A stretch of 64,000 nucleotides of DNA from Platycnemis pennipes (Eukaryota; Arthropoda; Insecta; Odonata; Platycnemididae). The notes beneath the pieces were generated by a model. The model did not search any database. It saw only the letters and a program-made list of their open reading frames with translations, and was not told the origin of the DNA. Where the stretch lies: NCBI GenBank assembly GCA_933228895.1, contig OW121852.1, positions 129,389,544 to 129,453,543 of the forward strand. The letters run 5' to 3'. The position numbers were made by a program, and so were the translations under genes. Positions 32,616-44,205 of the stretch are shown here, piece after piece. How positions within the stretch are numbered: the stretch's first letter is position 1; each line of letters begins with the position of its first letter.

Positions 32616-32732
32616 TGAGGATCCATTCGTTTCGGGATTTCTTCCGCGTGTGTCCGTTCTGATTGTGTCCGCGTGTGTCTGATTGTCCATCCTGACAGAC
32701 GCGGAAAAAATTCCGAAACGAATGGATCCTCA
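32616..32732. repeat. Foldback repeat with flanking direct repeats
   Basis: TGAGGATCCATTCGTTTCGG at the left pairs with the right end ATGGATCCTCA, with arms of about 35 bp around a loop of about 50 bp. TGCAATAATTCAA lies near both sides (about 32570 and 32734), possibly marking an insertion. Confidence 0.75.
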
Positions 32733-33727
32733 TGCAATAATTCAACTTTGGTCATCTTAGCTTGTCTCTTTTTTTTAGCTTACACTGAAACCTTTTTTTA
32801 CCATCTGTCAAAATATTAAGCCTTCTCGTACAGGAAATGCTGTTTAATTCAATTATTTCATTGTGTTGTAAGTAGGTATAGGGTAGCGATTATAACAAGA
32901 AACTCGTTTCAGATAACTTCTCAACGGTTTAATATGACAATTCCTTCTACCACTCGTACAGTCGGAAGAACAACTCAGTACCACTGATTTTCCTGACATC
33001 TTCAGAACAGAGTGTTTAGTAGTTCCAAAACTTACCACCGGATCACACTATAATAGATACTTGTGAAACACAGGTATGAGAATTGCTCATACTTTCAAAT
33101 TGCTGGCCGTGGTTACTTGCAAGCTGTGGCTGGGAGATTTCAAGCGACTGTTTCATTCCTACTAGCACATAACCATACTGGTTATTTTCCTTATGAGATA
33201 TTGATACTACACGATTTCATATCGTCGCATTGTGATTGCGATAAAAATTGATACACATTCTAAAATTGATGTTATTTTTAATGCAGGTTGTCCCCCATCC
33301 CTTCCATCCCTATCCTTATACCTTTCCTCCCGGTCTGAAGCGCTTATTAGTGCGGAAACAGACTTGAAAACATCCATGAGTTTTAATGCATTTTTATTTC
33401 GTATTAGATACACGTGCAGTCCTCCCTAAGGTTTTGGTAGCATTGTATCTTCCTATTATTTTAGTAAATGGAAATAAATGAACAAAATGATAAATCTTTT
33501 TTTGCGGATACAAACGTAATCTAATACATTATTATTTGATGTAATCAAATTTCAGTCAATCTTAAATTTGGATTTAAAGCCCGTACGTTGACCGCTTTAG
33601 CAGACATTGCATTTAAGTCCGTGCGCGATCTCTCTCTTCTCAATATACCGTGCCACCTCTTCAGGGCTGAATGAGACCTAGATCCTATAGGTCCTCTTGC
33701 AAAATCGCTTTTGCGAATAAAATCCAG

Positions 33728-33805
33728 GGTAGTGTGGTGGTCCGTGCATTGTCCCGGCAAGCCGAAGGTCCGTGGTTCGATTCCGGATCCAATAAAACTT
33801 TTTCC
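33728..33805 (+). mobile_element. tRNA-derived SINE head
   Basis: An A-box-like TAGTGTGGTGGTCCGTGC and a canonical B box GGTTCGATTCC (33775-33785) are spaced as in tRNA. AATAAAACTTTTT follows. The stem partners needed for a cloverleaf are poor, so I call it a SINE head or tRNA relic rather than a tRNA gene. Confidence 0.5.
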
Positions 33806-33861
33806 TCTGGGGCAATTTTCAACCCACTAGCTTAAGGCGCACATCGGCAACATAATATCTT

Positions 33862-35508
33862 CATCTACATCATCTACATCTACATAATACCCTGCAAGCC
33901 ACTATAAAGGTGTGTGGCAGGGGATGAATTCTCACCAAGCACGCACTACATATCATGCATAAAAAAGGATTAGTATTTATATAGGTACTGTTCAAAACTA
34001 CACTATTTAAAAAAAGATAAAAATAGCGAAGCATAAATGGCAAAAACATTTTGTTAGTTGGGTTGGCTTTAAGTGCTATAACCAACATGCAGCTACCAAT
34101 ATTATCCATTGCTGCTCTCGTATTGGATATATTTACCGTTATTCATATCCGTAATTGTACAAGGAAAAAAGGATATTTTTAATCATTCATTTCGGCAATC
34201 AATGTCTCTAGTTTTGTGATCATGGTCCAGTCTACCATAGTGAGTTGGGTTTCGAAAAATATTCTCTATGTCATTAGTGAAAATATGGCATTGGAATTTG
34301 TTTAAGAGATTGTCTAAATTTCAACCTGCGATCCTACAATGATTCCCAATTTAATTGATTTAATAGATTGGTTGCGCTAATGTGGTTGTCGTATCGTCCA
34401 TTTACAAATCTTGCCGATCTTCGCCGCACACGTTCATGTTCGTTATTTAGACCTATTTCGTAGGGATCCCATACACTGGCAGCATATTCCAAATGAGGTC
34501 TAGCAAGGGAAAAGTAGCTGATTTCTCGTACATGATCGTCACATTTACCCAGTACTCTTTTGACGAATCCCAGTTTACGATTCGCTTGACCCATTATTTC
34601 ACGTATGTGTTTACACCAGGAATGATCATTTGTCAGTCTTATTTCAAATTATTTAATGGATTCCACGTTTGTTAATTCATTATTACTTATTTTGTAAGTT
34701 CTAGAAGGAGAGCTATTCTTTTTCCAAAAATTCATTACAATACAATTTATGAAAGTTTAATTCTAACTGCCATGTATCACACCAAGTTTCAATTGCTTGT
34801 AGGTCAATATTTAAATATTCTTTATCATTCGGGCATAGAATTTCCCTGTACACTACTGCGTCATCGGCAAATAGACGAAGCTTACTTTTTACCGCCTTAT
34901 TGATATCATTTATGTACAAAAGGAACAGGAGTGGACCTATTACACTACCTTGTGGGACACCCGAAGTGACTTTAATTGCCGGTGAGGTAACACCGTCCAA
35001 AACAACCCTTTGCACCCGATCATGCAGAAAATCATCTATCCATGAAATAATGTTACTGTCTAGCCCATAAGATTTTAATTTCAAAATTAGTTTGCTATGA
35101 GACACCTTGTCAAAAGCTTTTTTGAAATCTAGAAAAACAGGATCCACTGGAATATTATTTTCGCCAGAAACTAAAATATCGTGGGAAAAGAGAGCAAGTT
35201 GAGTTTCACACGATCTGCTCTTCCGGAAGCCATGCTGAACATTGTACAATAAATTCTGGCTATCTATGTGTCCCATGACTGAACTGACAATTGTATGTTC
35301 CAGGACCTTGCATGAAATATCTGAGAGATATATGTCTGTAGTTAGATGGCTGCTCCCTATCACCACTTTAAAAAATGGGTGTTTCATTGGCTGCTTTCCA
35401 GTCCATCGGTGCGACATGTTCGGTCAGGGATTTATTAAATACTATTTCAATGTAGGGGGAAATTTCGGAAGCTAACTCTCTATTTACGCGGGAGGGAATT
35501 TGATCAGG
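33862..35508 (-). mobile_element. LINE family A, long copy with RT
   Basis: It has a complete tail, UTR, C-terminal domain and most of the RT, ending (5' truncation) in codons equivalent to PDQIPSRVNREL near 35508. It is collinear with 1616-3240 of the other long copy. Frame breaks lie near 34600-34700 and 35360-35400. Confidence 0.9.
34713..35417 (-). pseudogene. LINE A reverse transcriptase domain, open for 234 codons
   Basis: This is the best-preserved RT of family A. Motif A VFLDFKKAFD is at residues 94-103, motif B SGVPQGSVIGPLLF at 152-165 and catalytic FADD at 183-186. The first 25-30 residues are out of frame relative to the family because of a shift before the DIYLSDISCKVLEH segment. 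The C-terminus stops at NEFLEKE through a frame break; downstream codons continue in another frame (34594-34334). It is non-functional as it stands. Confidence 0.85.
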
Positions 35509-35559
35509 TATCCGTTCGCCGGTCATTCCGCCGGCGAAGAGAACGATATCCTTCAGCTA

Positions 35560-35710
35560 GCACGACGCGGTATGGTGTTGGTTGCGACCTGGTGGGACTG
35601 CAGAGGAGAGTTCGCGCCTTGAAGATGCTAAGACGAAAGTCATTGTTGCGTGTTACTGGCAGGATGAGGTAGGACAAAGTCCTTAACATCTATCAGTTAG
35701 TAACATCCTT
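35560..35710 (+). mobile_element. Possible R1/I-type LINE ORF2 scrap
   Basis: The plus strand can be read as LQRRVRALKMLRRKSLLRVTGRMR with a frame change. This resembles the LLRVTGAYRT region of R1-like LINEs. It is too short and diverged for firm placement. Confidence 0.35.
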
Positions 35711-35934
35711 CCAGTAGGATCGCGGGGTAATTCATTCAGGTGCACGTTGGGAGGAAATGGTAGATGTTTGCAACTAGCCTGACCAAGTGATATTGAATCT
35801 TTCTGAGACTTGAGAGAGCAATTACTTTGGAGAATTAGAACTTCATAGTTGTAGAAAGACAGTAAATTGGGTTGCAGATTAAATTATCAAGAATAAACTT
35901 CCAAAATCTTTCATTCTTATGATAGTAAAACTAG

Positions 35935-36960
35935 TGTTGCCATAGATGCTACATAAGGTACACGTAAAGAAATATAAAAGCTGGTTGTGTATATAAATAC
36001 ATACGCACGTCTTTGATGTTACGCCAGGGAAAGAAGGGGTGTGGGGTGGACGCCGACGATGAGCTGGTGAAGTCGAGGGTAGGTTTAGAGTTGGCGTTGG
36101 CCTAGGAGGCGTAGGGGGTTCAATAGGGTGGAATTCTTTGGGAAAAAATTGACATTGGCCATTGAAATTGGCCGGTATTTAATTCAGAACTGGGTGATAT
36201 CTTCAGCTTTTCCAAGGCGTCGAAATTCTTTCACTTTTTCTCCAAGTGCAGCAGCTCGGGCATGAAATCACTTGTATGTCCCCGTTTGTTGAGGTGTTTG
36301 GAGAAATGTGTGATTTCTCTGACTGGGGACGAATGAATAAGCGACGGTGGTCGTTAGCCCTGGTTTTAAAGTCTCTCCCTGTTTGACCAACCTGTTAGGG
36401 GTGTCACAATCCTCGCACTTCCATTTGTATACACCTGATTATTGCGAGGGATCTTTCTTGTCTTTTATGTTTCCCTAATTGTTATTAAGATTATTTCTAA
36501 TGCGGATCTCATCTCTGCTCGCATCAATGGGAGAATATTTTCTATTTTAGGGGATAGACTATTAAGATAAAACGATTTTGAACCGAAAAAGTGTTTTGTC
36601 TTCCTTCGAGGGTGGCCTGTAAAGAAGTGAAATTTCACTCCGTGATAAACAGACTCATGATGATAAATGGGAATCGCACCTGAACGGCACAAGAACTCTA
36701 CTCGAAGGTTTTCCCAGCGAACTAGCCGTTGAAAATCTTCTCGGGTTTTCCACCGGGTAAGGTTGTCCATGGCCGACGTTTCGATGCTCGACTCGGGCAC
36801 CGTCATCAGGGCAGATGAGCGTCGAACAGAGGTTTTTGGCCGCCTTATATACCCTTGCCGGGAGGTCAGGTGCCACTCGATTGGTCGCCGCGATGGAATA
36901 GAATATTTATTCATTCTGCTCCGAGTATCACCCATAGAGCAAATACAAAATTTTACAAAG
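35935..36960 (-). mobile_element. Penelope-like element, 3' half with GIY-YIG remnant
   Basis: At 36450-36180 the minus strand holds a broken GIY-YIG endonuclease: GVYKWKCEDCD, then (shifted) VGQTGRDFKTRANDHRRLF, then (shifted) THFSKHLNKRGHT and MPELLHLEKK. This is the Penelope-type EN with CX2C and the VGQTGR.FK.R core. At least two frameshifts and a stop inactivate it. A proline-rich tail follows to about 36040. At the 5' side (minus, 36980-36465) a 171-codon frame of unknown function carries the CTGATGA motif within it. Confidence 0.75.
36765..36815 (-). ncRNA. Hammerhead-ribozyme-like motif of the Penelope element
   Basis: The minus strand reads CCCTGATGAC, stem GGTGC / GCATC with a 9-nt loop, then GAAACGTC. 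CTGATGA and GAAAC match the hammerhead core, and hammerhead motifs are known in the pseudo-LTRs of Penelope-like elements. One unpaired base between CTGATGA and the stem departs from the canonical fold, so activity is uncertain. Confidence 0.45.
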
Positions 36961-37559
36961 TAAACGGACATACGTAACATAGATATATATCATAAATAGC
37001 TAACAGATTACAAAAATATTGGAAAGAATAACAAGAAATAATAATAATATTAGGCCTTGGTTTATGAAGGTAAAACACAACCAGAATGTTACGTAGATAT
37101 GTACTAGACATTGAGATATTACCAGGATCATTTGTTAACCAGGGTCTAATACAGTTTATATTTGAATGTGTGTGAGAACGCCAATATTTTAAGATGCAGG
37201 GGCAGGGAATTCCAGTATTTAGACGCAGTAATTAGGAAGGAATTAAAATACACATTAGTTCAGGGTGTGGGATGGTATATTGTATTCCGAGCGGGATTTC
37301 CTGCATGTAATATTTAACCTAACCTTAAACATTTCCAGAAGATATTCCGTCATGTTTTCTTGGAAGAGTACTATTGTTATGGGAAAAGGGTATAAAATTT
37401 GATATTTCTTATGTCGTGCTTTGCGTAACATTATTTCCTACCGCGCTCGATTTGTTATCAGCTGATTCAGCGCGATGTCAACGCGTGGGTGTCGTGTGTA
37501 CGGCCGCCAATCACTATGTCGCCGCGGGCGACCGGACTGGATTATTCTTTAAAGACCAT
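36961..37559. other. No recognised feature
   Basis: AT-rich sequence between the Penelope-like and Tigger remnants, with no supported gene. Confidence 0.35.
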
Positions 37560-38677
37560 CATCAATAGTATTCTTCCTTAGACAATTTTAGGCTGATCAT
37601 CTTCATCCCCACTTGGATGCATTGTTATTAATTACCATTTCAATGATATCATCATCTATGATATGTTGTGTGGTGAGAATATTGTGGCCGCTAACTATCC
37701 TTTCGTCTAAATTTACCAATTCCATTTCCTTTAATTCAGGGTTATGGATGATGTTTTTAAACTCCATCATGATATTTTTATCCTCAGAAACATGAAATTT
37801 TTTAAATCCCCACTTATTTCGTCTAAATCAAACCTTAAAGCAGGCCACAATTTAAACCACGCGTGTTTTAGAACGGAAGGTGAAATGCTATTGCCTGCGC
37901 GTGAAATTTCCCGAATCGCGTCTTTTGGATTGATCACGTCTATTTCTGAAATAGTTTATCCTGCTCCATTAGAATTTAGCCAGAAATACTAATAAGCCCT
38001 TCACTTCGACGCAATCGAAACCAGACTATCAGCACTTAATTCTCCTTTCATAGTTTTTCTCTTTGTTATCTACTTCTTTCTGTCACTTTAACAGTAAAAT
38101 TTTGATGATTTTTCTCTTTCAGCTTCTTAATGTGTTATATTGTTGAAGATTTAACTCAGTATGTTTCAGTCAAACGCTTTACTGATGCAACGGCGTCAAG
38201 ATTTTTCACAACTTGCACTTTTTCTGCCTTGGTTAACGTTTTGTGCTGTTGCCACAACTGTATTGATGAGAAATGTTTTGGGCGAAACAAGAATATAACC
38301 AATAATTTTATCGAATTACGTCTAGTGGTCAATCAAAAATGAGCGCGCCATTGAAAGTGGCCGATCTGTAAATTAGTCGTAGTCAGTCTCGGCGATGTCT
38401 TCAAATTTATGTGTTTACTTCAAGTTCCAGAATAATTCTAGTGTACACAAAGTTCCCAAGTACCATAAGTTTAAATTATTCTGATTCTCGAAATGGGAAA
38501 ATTAGCGTTAAGAATGGTATCCCTGTATTAATGTAAGAATAATATCTCGGCAGGATATGAAGCAATGTTCCGGTTAAAAATGTTTCGGCATTTTCCACCA
38601 GTAGTTGGTCATGGCAAAATTGCCGGATTATGGGTGCTCCCGGATTAGGGGTTCCGGATTAAGAGTGCTCAACTGTA
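37560..38677 (-). mobile_element. Tigger/pogo transposon remnant
   Basis: The right terminus reads (minus) CAGTTGAGCACTCTTAATCC, typical of Tigger TIRs, next to TA at 38676-38677. Minus 38240-38100 encodes the pogo/CENP-B-type HTH: KTLTKAEKVQVVKNLDAVAS, VKRLTETY, stop, VKSSTI, stop, HIKKLKEK. Minus 37900-37830 encodes PSVLKHAWFKLWPALRF, a typical Tigger C-terminal segment. The DDE catalytic core is deleted between these blocks and several stops are present. The left TIR was not found. Confidence 0.8.
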
Positions 38678-39105
38678 TTAATTCTTTGCATGGTAAACAT
38701 AACATAAATAAACTGTTCAGTGTTGTTACCTTTTAAAGTCATTGCTACATTCATTCGAAGACTTTTCACCCCATTGATACATTTGATAGAACCATACAGT
38801 AAACATAAACGGCTGAATACACAAATTATGAGTTGTACCAGCGTGAAACATTTTCCACTACAACCACCTATCCTCAAATACATGTGAAATGCACACTTGC
38901 AAGTTCATGCCAAACATTGTTGATATTATCTAATTGATAAAATATCAGCACCTTTCTCTAAGCTTTCTCAGGATAAAGTAAAAGCACAATTAACAGGAAT
39001 TTGAAATCTTTCTCATCCATTGCTTTCGTTGATTTAACTCTGTAGTTATTTGGTCTCAATAATTGGTTTCTCATTGGTCTAGTTACATGCTTTATACTTC
39101 AACTT
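38678..39105. other. No recognised feature
   Basis: No supported coding sequence or repeat terminus. Confidence 0.35.
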
Positions 39106-39155
39106 CATCTACATCTACATAATACCCTGCAAGCCACCACAAAGGTGTGTGGTAA
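39106..39155 (-). mobile_element. LINE family A tail only
   Basis: The CATCTACATCTACATAATAC complement and CCTGCAAGCCACCACAAAGG, about 50 bp in all. It is an extremely 5'-truncated insertion. Confidence 0.75.
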
Positions 39156-39734
39156 TTTCAGATCACATGAACAGTCACAGCATGTATCCAGACAGAGATC
39201 TATGCTCATCTTTGCTTTAAAGAGTAGCTAATATTTTAATATTTAACGCCAGTTCCAGTTGAGGACCTTTAGTGACCAGCTATCATAGACAGCACTGTGT
39301 GGTGTTATTTGAATGACGAATAGAGAATATGTCTACACGTACTACGACGGTTGATCTTGCTCGTCTAATAAGTTCTCATTATCCAGAGTTCTAGTGAAGG
39401 TTTTACTTCCTTACAGCCCTGCATGTTGTATTTATTTATTAATTGTTTGACATTTTGTATAAGAAATAGGTAATGCATTATTTGTATTCTTCAGTTTTAT
39501 TCTCAATAGGTATTTGGGTTTTCCATGACTGTAATCTCAAAATACTGAGTCATTCTCTTCATTGGAATATTCATTTTCACTGTGTCACCACGTTTATTTT
39601 TTCTCTGTGCCATTTAGCCGCGGAGTGTTTTGCACTATGTATTCAAGAAAAATGCCCTTTGTAACTCTTTTTTAACTTCAGTACTGCATTATTCGCTTTC
39701 CATATTCACATCTGTCGCAACACATTTCTGGTGA

Positions 39735-39865
39735 AACTCATCACCGTCATACCTTCCTCGGATGGATCCCGTGTACTAGCGGCATATTTTCACGAGGCCT
39801 GACAATTGTCGAGTATAAACTTGTTCGCACTCTCTCATCGCATTTTCCGAGAACCCACTTTGATG
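39735..39865 (-). mobile_element. LINE ORF2 fragment, further diverged family
   Basis: Minus-strand codons resemble the KRVLGKC..R to YAAS.WDP segment of families A-C (seen as KYAAST RDPSE), with stops. It is too diverged to assign. Confidence 0.4.
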
Positions 39866-39879
39866 AATACTCAGTGGGC

Positions 39880-40075
39880 CACCGCCATGCAGCCCTTATT
39901 TCTTTACGTAACTAACTTGAATGTAACAGTTAAAAGTCAGCTACACTTTTTGTCAATGATGCACTGGAGCACAGGGAAATTAGAAATAAGCAAAATAGGC
40001 AGTCATTAGCAAAGGATTTAGAAGCATTTGGTGATTGGAGTAATACTTGGATGCTAGAAATAATTTTAATTAATT
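39880..40075 (+). repeat. Inverted repeat X, left copy (LINE RT-derived)
   Basis: It contains codons like KQNRQSLAKDLEAFGDWSNT and WMLEI, the segment after the RT FADD motif. The reverse complement is at 40545-40735, including the shared stretch CAGCCCTTATTTCTTTACGT. Confidence 0.75.
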
Positions 40076-40084
40076 ATAATTATA

Positions 40085-40320
40085 ATTTGTTTTTGGCATC
40101 ACCACTCTTAAGTACATGAGTCCACGTGATATTATACTCATGGCACAATGTTATTTACACCGGAGATAAGGGTTTTTCGCATCAATAAAAAGAGTGCTCA
40201 CCACATTCCTTCACAATTCTGTGATTAGACCATGTGCCCAAAATAGTGGATTTTTCTTGCCTATGCTGTCTCAATCGCAAAAAATATCTCATAGTACCTT
40301 GCGTAACCGAACTGCATAGC
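40085..40320. repeat. Inverted repeat Y, left copy
   Basis: TTTGTTTTTGGCATCACCAC, AGTACATGAG and TTTACACCGGA recur in reverse complement at 41245-41080, as does CGTAACCGAACTGCA. The left copy has about 80 extra bases in its middle. Confidence 0.7.
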
Positions 40321-40544
40321 ATATATTAATAGCATAATATTATAATATTAATTGATTAGAATCTATAGTTTGCTGCACATGTTACTTTCCTGGCGTGTTT
40401 CCCCCATTACATGTCTTCCTTGATAGTGGCTCATAAATATTTAATAAATGCTTAGCTATAAATTTTATTTTGTTTCATGGAGTATATATTTGAAGTCGAG
40501 CTACTCCTTATCAAAACATCAGTACTGCGCATTTCTTAAAAATT

Positions 40545-40735
40545 AATTATAGCATCCAAGTACTAAACCAATCATCAAATGCTTCTAAATCCTTTGCTAA
40601 TGACTACCCATTGTTCTTTTTTCTAATTTACCTGTGCACCAGTGCATCATCAACAAAAAGTGTAGCTGACTTTTAATTGCTACATTCAAGTCATTTACGT
40701 AAAGAAATAAGGGCTGCATTGCGGTTGCTCGATGA
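40545..40735 (-). repeat. Inverted repeat X, right copy
   Basis: Reverse complement of 39880-40075 with modest divergence. It lies between the two Y copies. The minus frame 40896-40597 reads through it. Confidence 0.75.
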
Positions 40736-41079
40736 GTATTGCGTAGATGTATAGGTGTAGATAAACCTGATTGCTTTTCGTGACCTCCATACTGTATTTT
40801 GAGGTTGCTTCCAACGAGTATGACATGGATTTCTTCAATTGTACAACGTCTCTTATGGAGGCTCATGGCCATGAACATAGTGAACGTTGGTGGCACCTAT
40901 TCGTTGATTAAAGTAAAGTTATTCTAAAAACAGTTATTCCTAAAAACGAAAAAACATTCCACCTGTTTCAATTGACTATGTCTTAGCCTGGAGAAAGCAT
41001 ATCTGAACTTGAATATGCATTTGGCACTTATCGAATATGAGAAATACAAACGGAATATATGTGGAGAGATGCAATGCTG

Positions 41080-41245
41080 TTTGCTTTGCAGTTCGGTTAC
41101 ACAATGTACTATGACATTTTTAAAAACCTTTACTTCCGGTGTAAAAACATTGGGCTTTGTTAAAAGCGTTGTGATAGCCAGGAACATAATATAACGTGGG
41201 CTCATGTACTTAAAACTTTCCGGATAGTGGTGATGCCAAAAACAA
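41080..41245. repeat. Inverted repeat Y, right copy
   Basis: Reverse complement of blocks in 40085-40320. The minus frame 41205-40924 overlaps it but has no family signature. Confidence 0.7.
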
Positions 41246-42834
41246 AAAGGATTATTCGTAGAACCCCAAATTATAAAATCAAGAATGATGACAATTTTAC
41301 TGAACTAACAGCGATGACATTGTATTTACCATGTGTGTGTGAGAGAACTTTTTAGAAAATTGTGAAGACGAGAACTATCACGCATGTGTCATACAACCGA
41401 ACGAAATGTAACCCAATGAAACTACTTTCCTTGATAGATTATTTAGACTTCTTCCCGGATAATATTTGTAGGGTTAGAGCACGGTGAAAGCTTTCATAAG
41501 GATATTTCACAAATAGGAAAGTGGTATCAAAAGAAATGGAATGCTACAATGCTGGGTTGACTTTACGAAAAGTCATTACGATAGAAATTGTGAAGGATAT
41601 ATTTTTAGGTACAGTTTAGTACCTAAATTACAATTTGGATTTTCTTCCAATCTTTCGAGAATTGGAACTTGTTACTGCTTGTGCTTGGAATTAATCCAAA
41701 CAAATCAAGTCTCCTAGAAAGAAGTCACAAAATTAAGAAGTTCGACGTATTGTTTTCAGGATCCCTTGTGGGGGAATCGTTCCTCTATTTATCTTATTAC
41801 CTCTATGTGATGAAATCCATATGGATAATAAAGATGTTCTTCCTGTTACTTACACAGCTAGCTTTAACATGAGTTGGACCGTACTTTACTCGTCAAGATG
41901 TAGTGTTGAGCTCTAGTATCTCTGATTCACCACTTCCTTATTCCGTCCGCAGTTGGTTCTTTTTCTTCAAGTAGTTGTGAGCCATCCAATGTTTCAATGT
42001 ATTACGTGTCTCGCCAAAGAATCTTTATGCGTAATCTTTCAATGGGTAGGTCAATACGTTTTCAAATTTTGTTACGTCAAACTTGTACTGTCCATTAATC
42101 AGCCCTGTTGTTAATTAAATCGGATGTATCTTTTAATAAAATTGTTTTAATCCGATTGTTTCTGCAGGAAAAACATTTCCTGTTTGTAACTCCTGTTATA
42201 GTGATCAAACAAGTGGGAATCATCCTTATTGAGTGAAATTGTATAAAAACGGTTTATGAGTAGACTTAATATCCAGGTTAGCTAGATTACTGTTAATGGA
42301 AATACATTTGTGACTTTGAATAGAATTTTTTTTTTAATTTCATGGCCAAAGTTCTGAAATTGTACCTTTTAGAGCAATTTGAACGAAAACCAACGTGTAT
42401 GGATCATGTATGTGAGAACTTTACAAATCGACCGAGAGTGTATTTTCGTCCATTTGTTTTTAAATCATGTGACACAAATACTGGCATTCTTTCCTTTAAT
42501 CTCTGTCGATAATATGGTTTATGTGCTCTCGTGACTTATATTGCCCAAACCCTCTCATTGTCTCTGGATGTTGACACTAGTCCTCTTCCGGTATTGAATG
42601 TGCCCCTACCTCTTTTCTCCTTGACCCCCATTCTACCCACATTATTGACTGTTCCTTAAGTTTCTCTCACCCCTCCTTTACATAAATACTTGCTTCGCAC
42701 GACGAATGGCCTCGATAATGGCAATTATGAGCTATAACCACTGCCCGTATTTTTTAAATTTGTATGAAAATGTACGTGATTAAGTTTATTAATTTCTAAA
42801 ACTTGTTTCTCCCAAACCAAGAGCACATTGAAAT
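41246..42834. other. No recognised feature
   Basis: About 1.6 kb of AT-rich sequence. No ORF longer than 70 codons, no RNA gene and no repeat terminus recognised. Confidence 0.4.
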
Positions 42835-42943
42835 GAGACCCTGCATGTTGCTTGTTTGCATGTTAGTAGTGCATGCTTGGTAATCTTCACCACCTGCCAC
42901 ACACCCTCGCGGTGGCTTGCAGGGTATCGTGTAGATGTAGATG
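42835..42943 (+). mobile_element. LINE family B, 3' terminus
   Basis: The sense UTR end with CACACCCTCGCGGTGGCTTG and GGTATCGTGTAGATGTAGATG, about 110 bp only. Confidence 0.85.
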
Positions 42944-43089
42944 ATTAGGAAGCATTTAGAAAAGCACTGCATATTTAGCCATTGTCCGTGTAGCACTCGG
43001 GAGACTGGTGCTAAGATTGGAAATTCAGCACCAGCACAAATTCGAAGATCCCAATGAGTTAGTTGATCCCATGCGCTCGGAATTGAAGA

Positions 43090-44205
43090 CTACATCTGCA
43101 TGTCTTCGCCGACTACTGTCGGCGCAGAAATTATGTTCGCTCGAGTTTGAATACAAACAACAAATTAATAGCTACGTCTACAGAAGAACTACGCACAGCG
43201 TAATTTTCCTCATTTCATCCTGCGTTATTGGATAGCAGACCTAAATTATAAAAGGCATTTTCATATTTTTCACAACAGTTGTAACGTAAAAAGTGTCAGT
43301 TTTTGACGGTGTTCGAGCGAAGCGCCAACTTTGATGACACGTAAATCAATAAAAAGGCATTCAATTGCAACTAAAGTTTGAATAATGATAGATACATATG
43401 TTCTCCATGCACTCTGTAAATTTCCAGTGTATAACCTTAGTAGAAGAAAAGTTATCAATTTTATAAAAGGTTAGAATTTCAAAACTGGGGTGTCATAGAT
43501 TTTAGTTCTTGGTCGCGTTATAATCCACATGTCCTGAACGTATCCAATATGTAATTGTCTAATATTTCAACACATGGGTTTAATTTAAATCGATTGGTAT
43601 TTACACTGGCGAAAGCGTGCTCCCTCGGTAAGCGACCGGCGTGCGTTTACGCCGTGCAGTGTTGCCTTGACAAGGGAGCTCGCTTTCGCCATTAGAAATA
43701 CCAATCGATTTAAATTAAACCCATGTGTTGTAATATTACACAATTACATATTGGACATTCAGGACATGTGGATTATAATGCGACCAAGTACAAAATTCTA
43801 CGACACCCCAATTTAGAAATTCTAACTCTTTATACAATTGATCACAACATTTTTTCTATTAAATTTATATACTGCAAACTTACATAGTACATGGAAAACA
43901 TATGTATCTATCATTTTTCAAACTTTGGTTGCAATTGAACACCTTATTATTGATTCACGAGTCATAAAAATCTGCGCTTCACTCGAACACCGTCTAAAAC
44001 AGGCACTTTTTACGTTACAAATGTTGTAAAAAATATGAAAAAGTATTTGAAAATTTAAGTCTGCTATCCAATAACGTAGAATGATGTAAGAAAAATTAAG
44101 GTGCGATTGGTTTTCTGTAGGTCTAGATTTAATTTGTAATTCGTATTCAAACTCGAGTGCACATAATTTCTGCACCGACAGTAGTTGCTGTCATGAAGAT
44201 GCCAT
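43090..44205. repeat. 1.1-kb near-palindrome (foldback element or hairpin locus)
   Basis: Two arms of about 550 bp run in opposite orientation around 43649. CACATGGG at 43571 pairs with CCCATGTG ending 43727. The outer ends match as CTACTGTCGG with GCAGAAATTATG (left, near 43115) against the complement near 44165-44190. Arms are about 80 percent identical by eye, higher near the centre. The centre is itself palindromic (GGCGAAAGCG / CGCTTTCGCC, and CGGCGT-ACGCCG at 43637-43654). A short frame appears in both arms (AQKLCSLEFEYKQQ left, MQKLCALEFEYELQ right, minus). There is no transposase and no clear target duplication. Confidence 0.9.

Larger units (their letters stand above)
32126..33727 (+). 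other. Putative NCKX intron, proximal part
   Basis: No further exon was recognised. It contains a CTGATGATG hairpin motif at 32381, a foldback repeat at 32616-32732 and otherwise AT-rich sequence. The minus frame 32468-32055 overlaps the exon antisense and has no family signature. Confidence 0.4.

Noticed and set aside
33728..33805. Functional tRNA gene
   Set aside because: A good B box but the acceptor and D stems do not pair; better explained as a SINE head.
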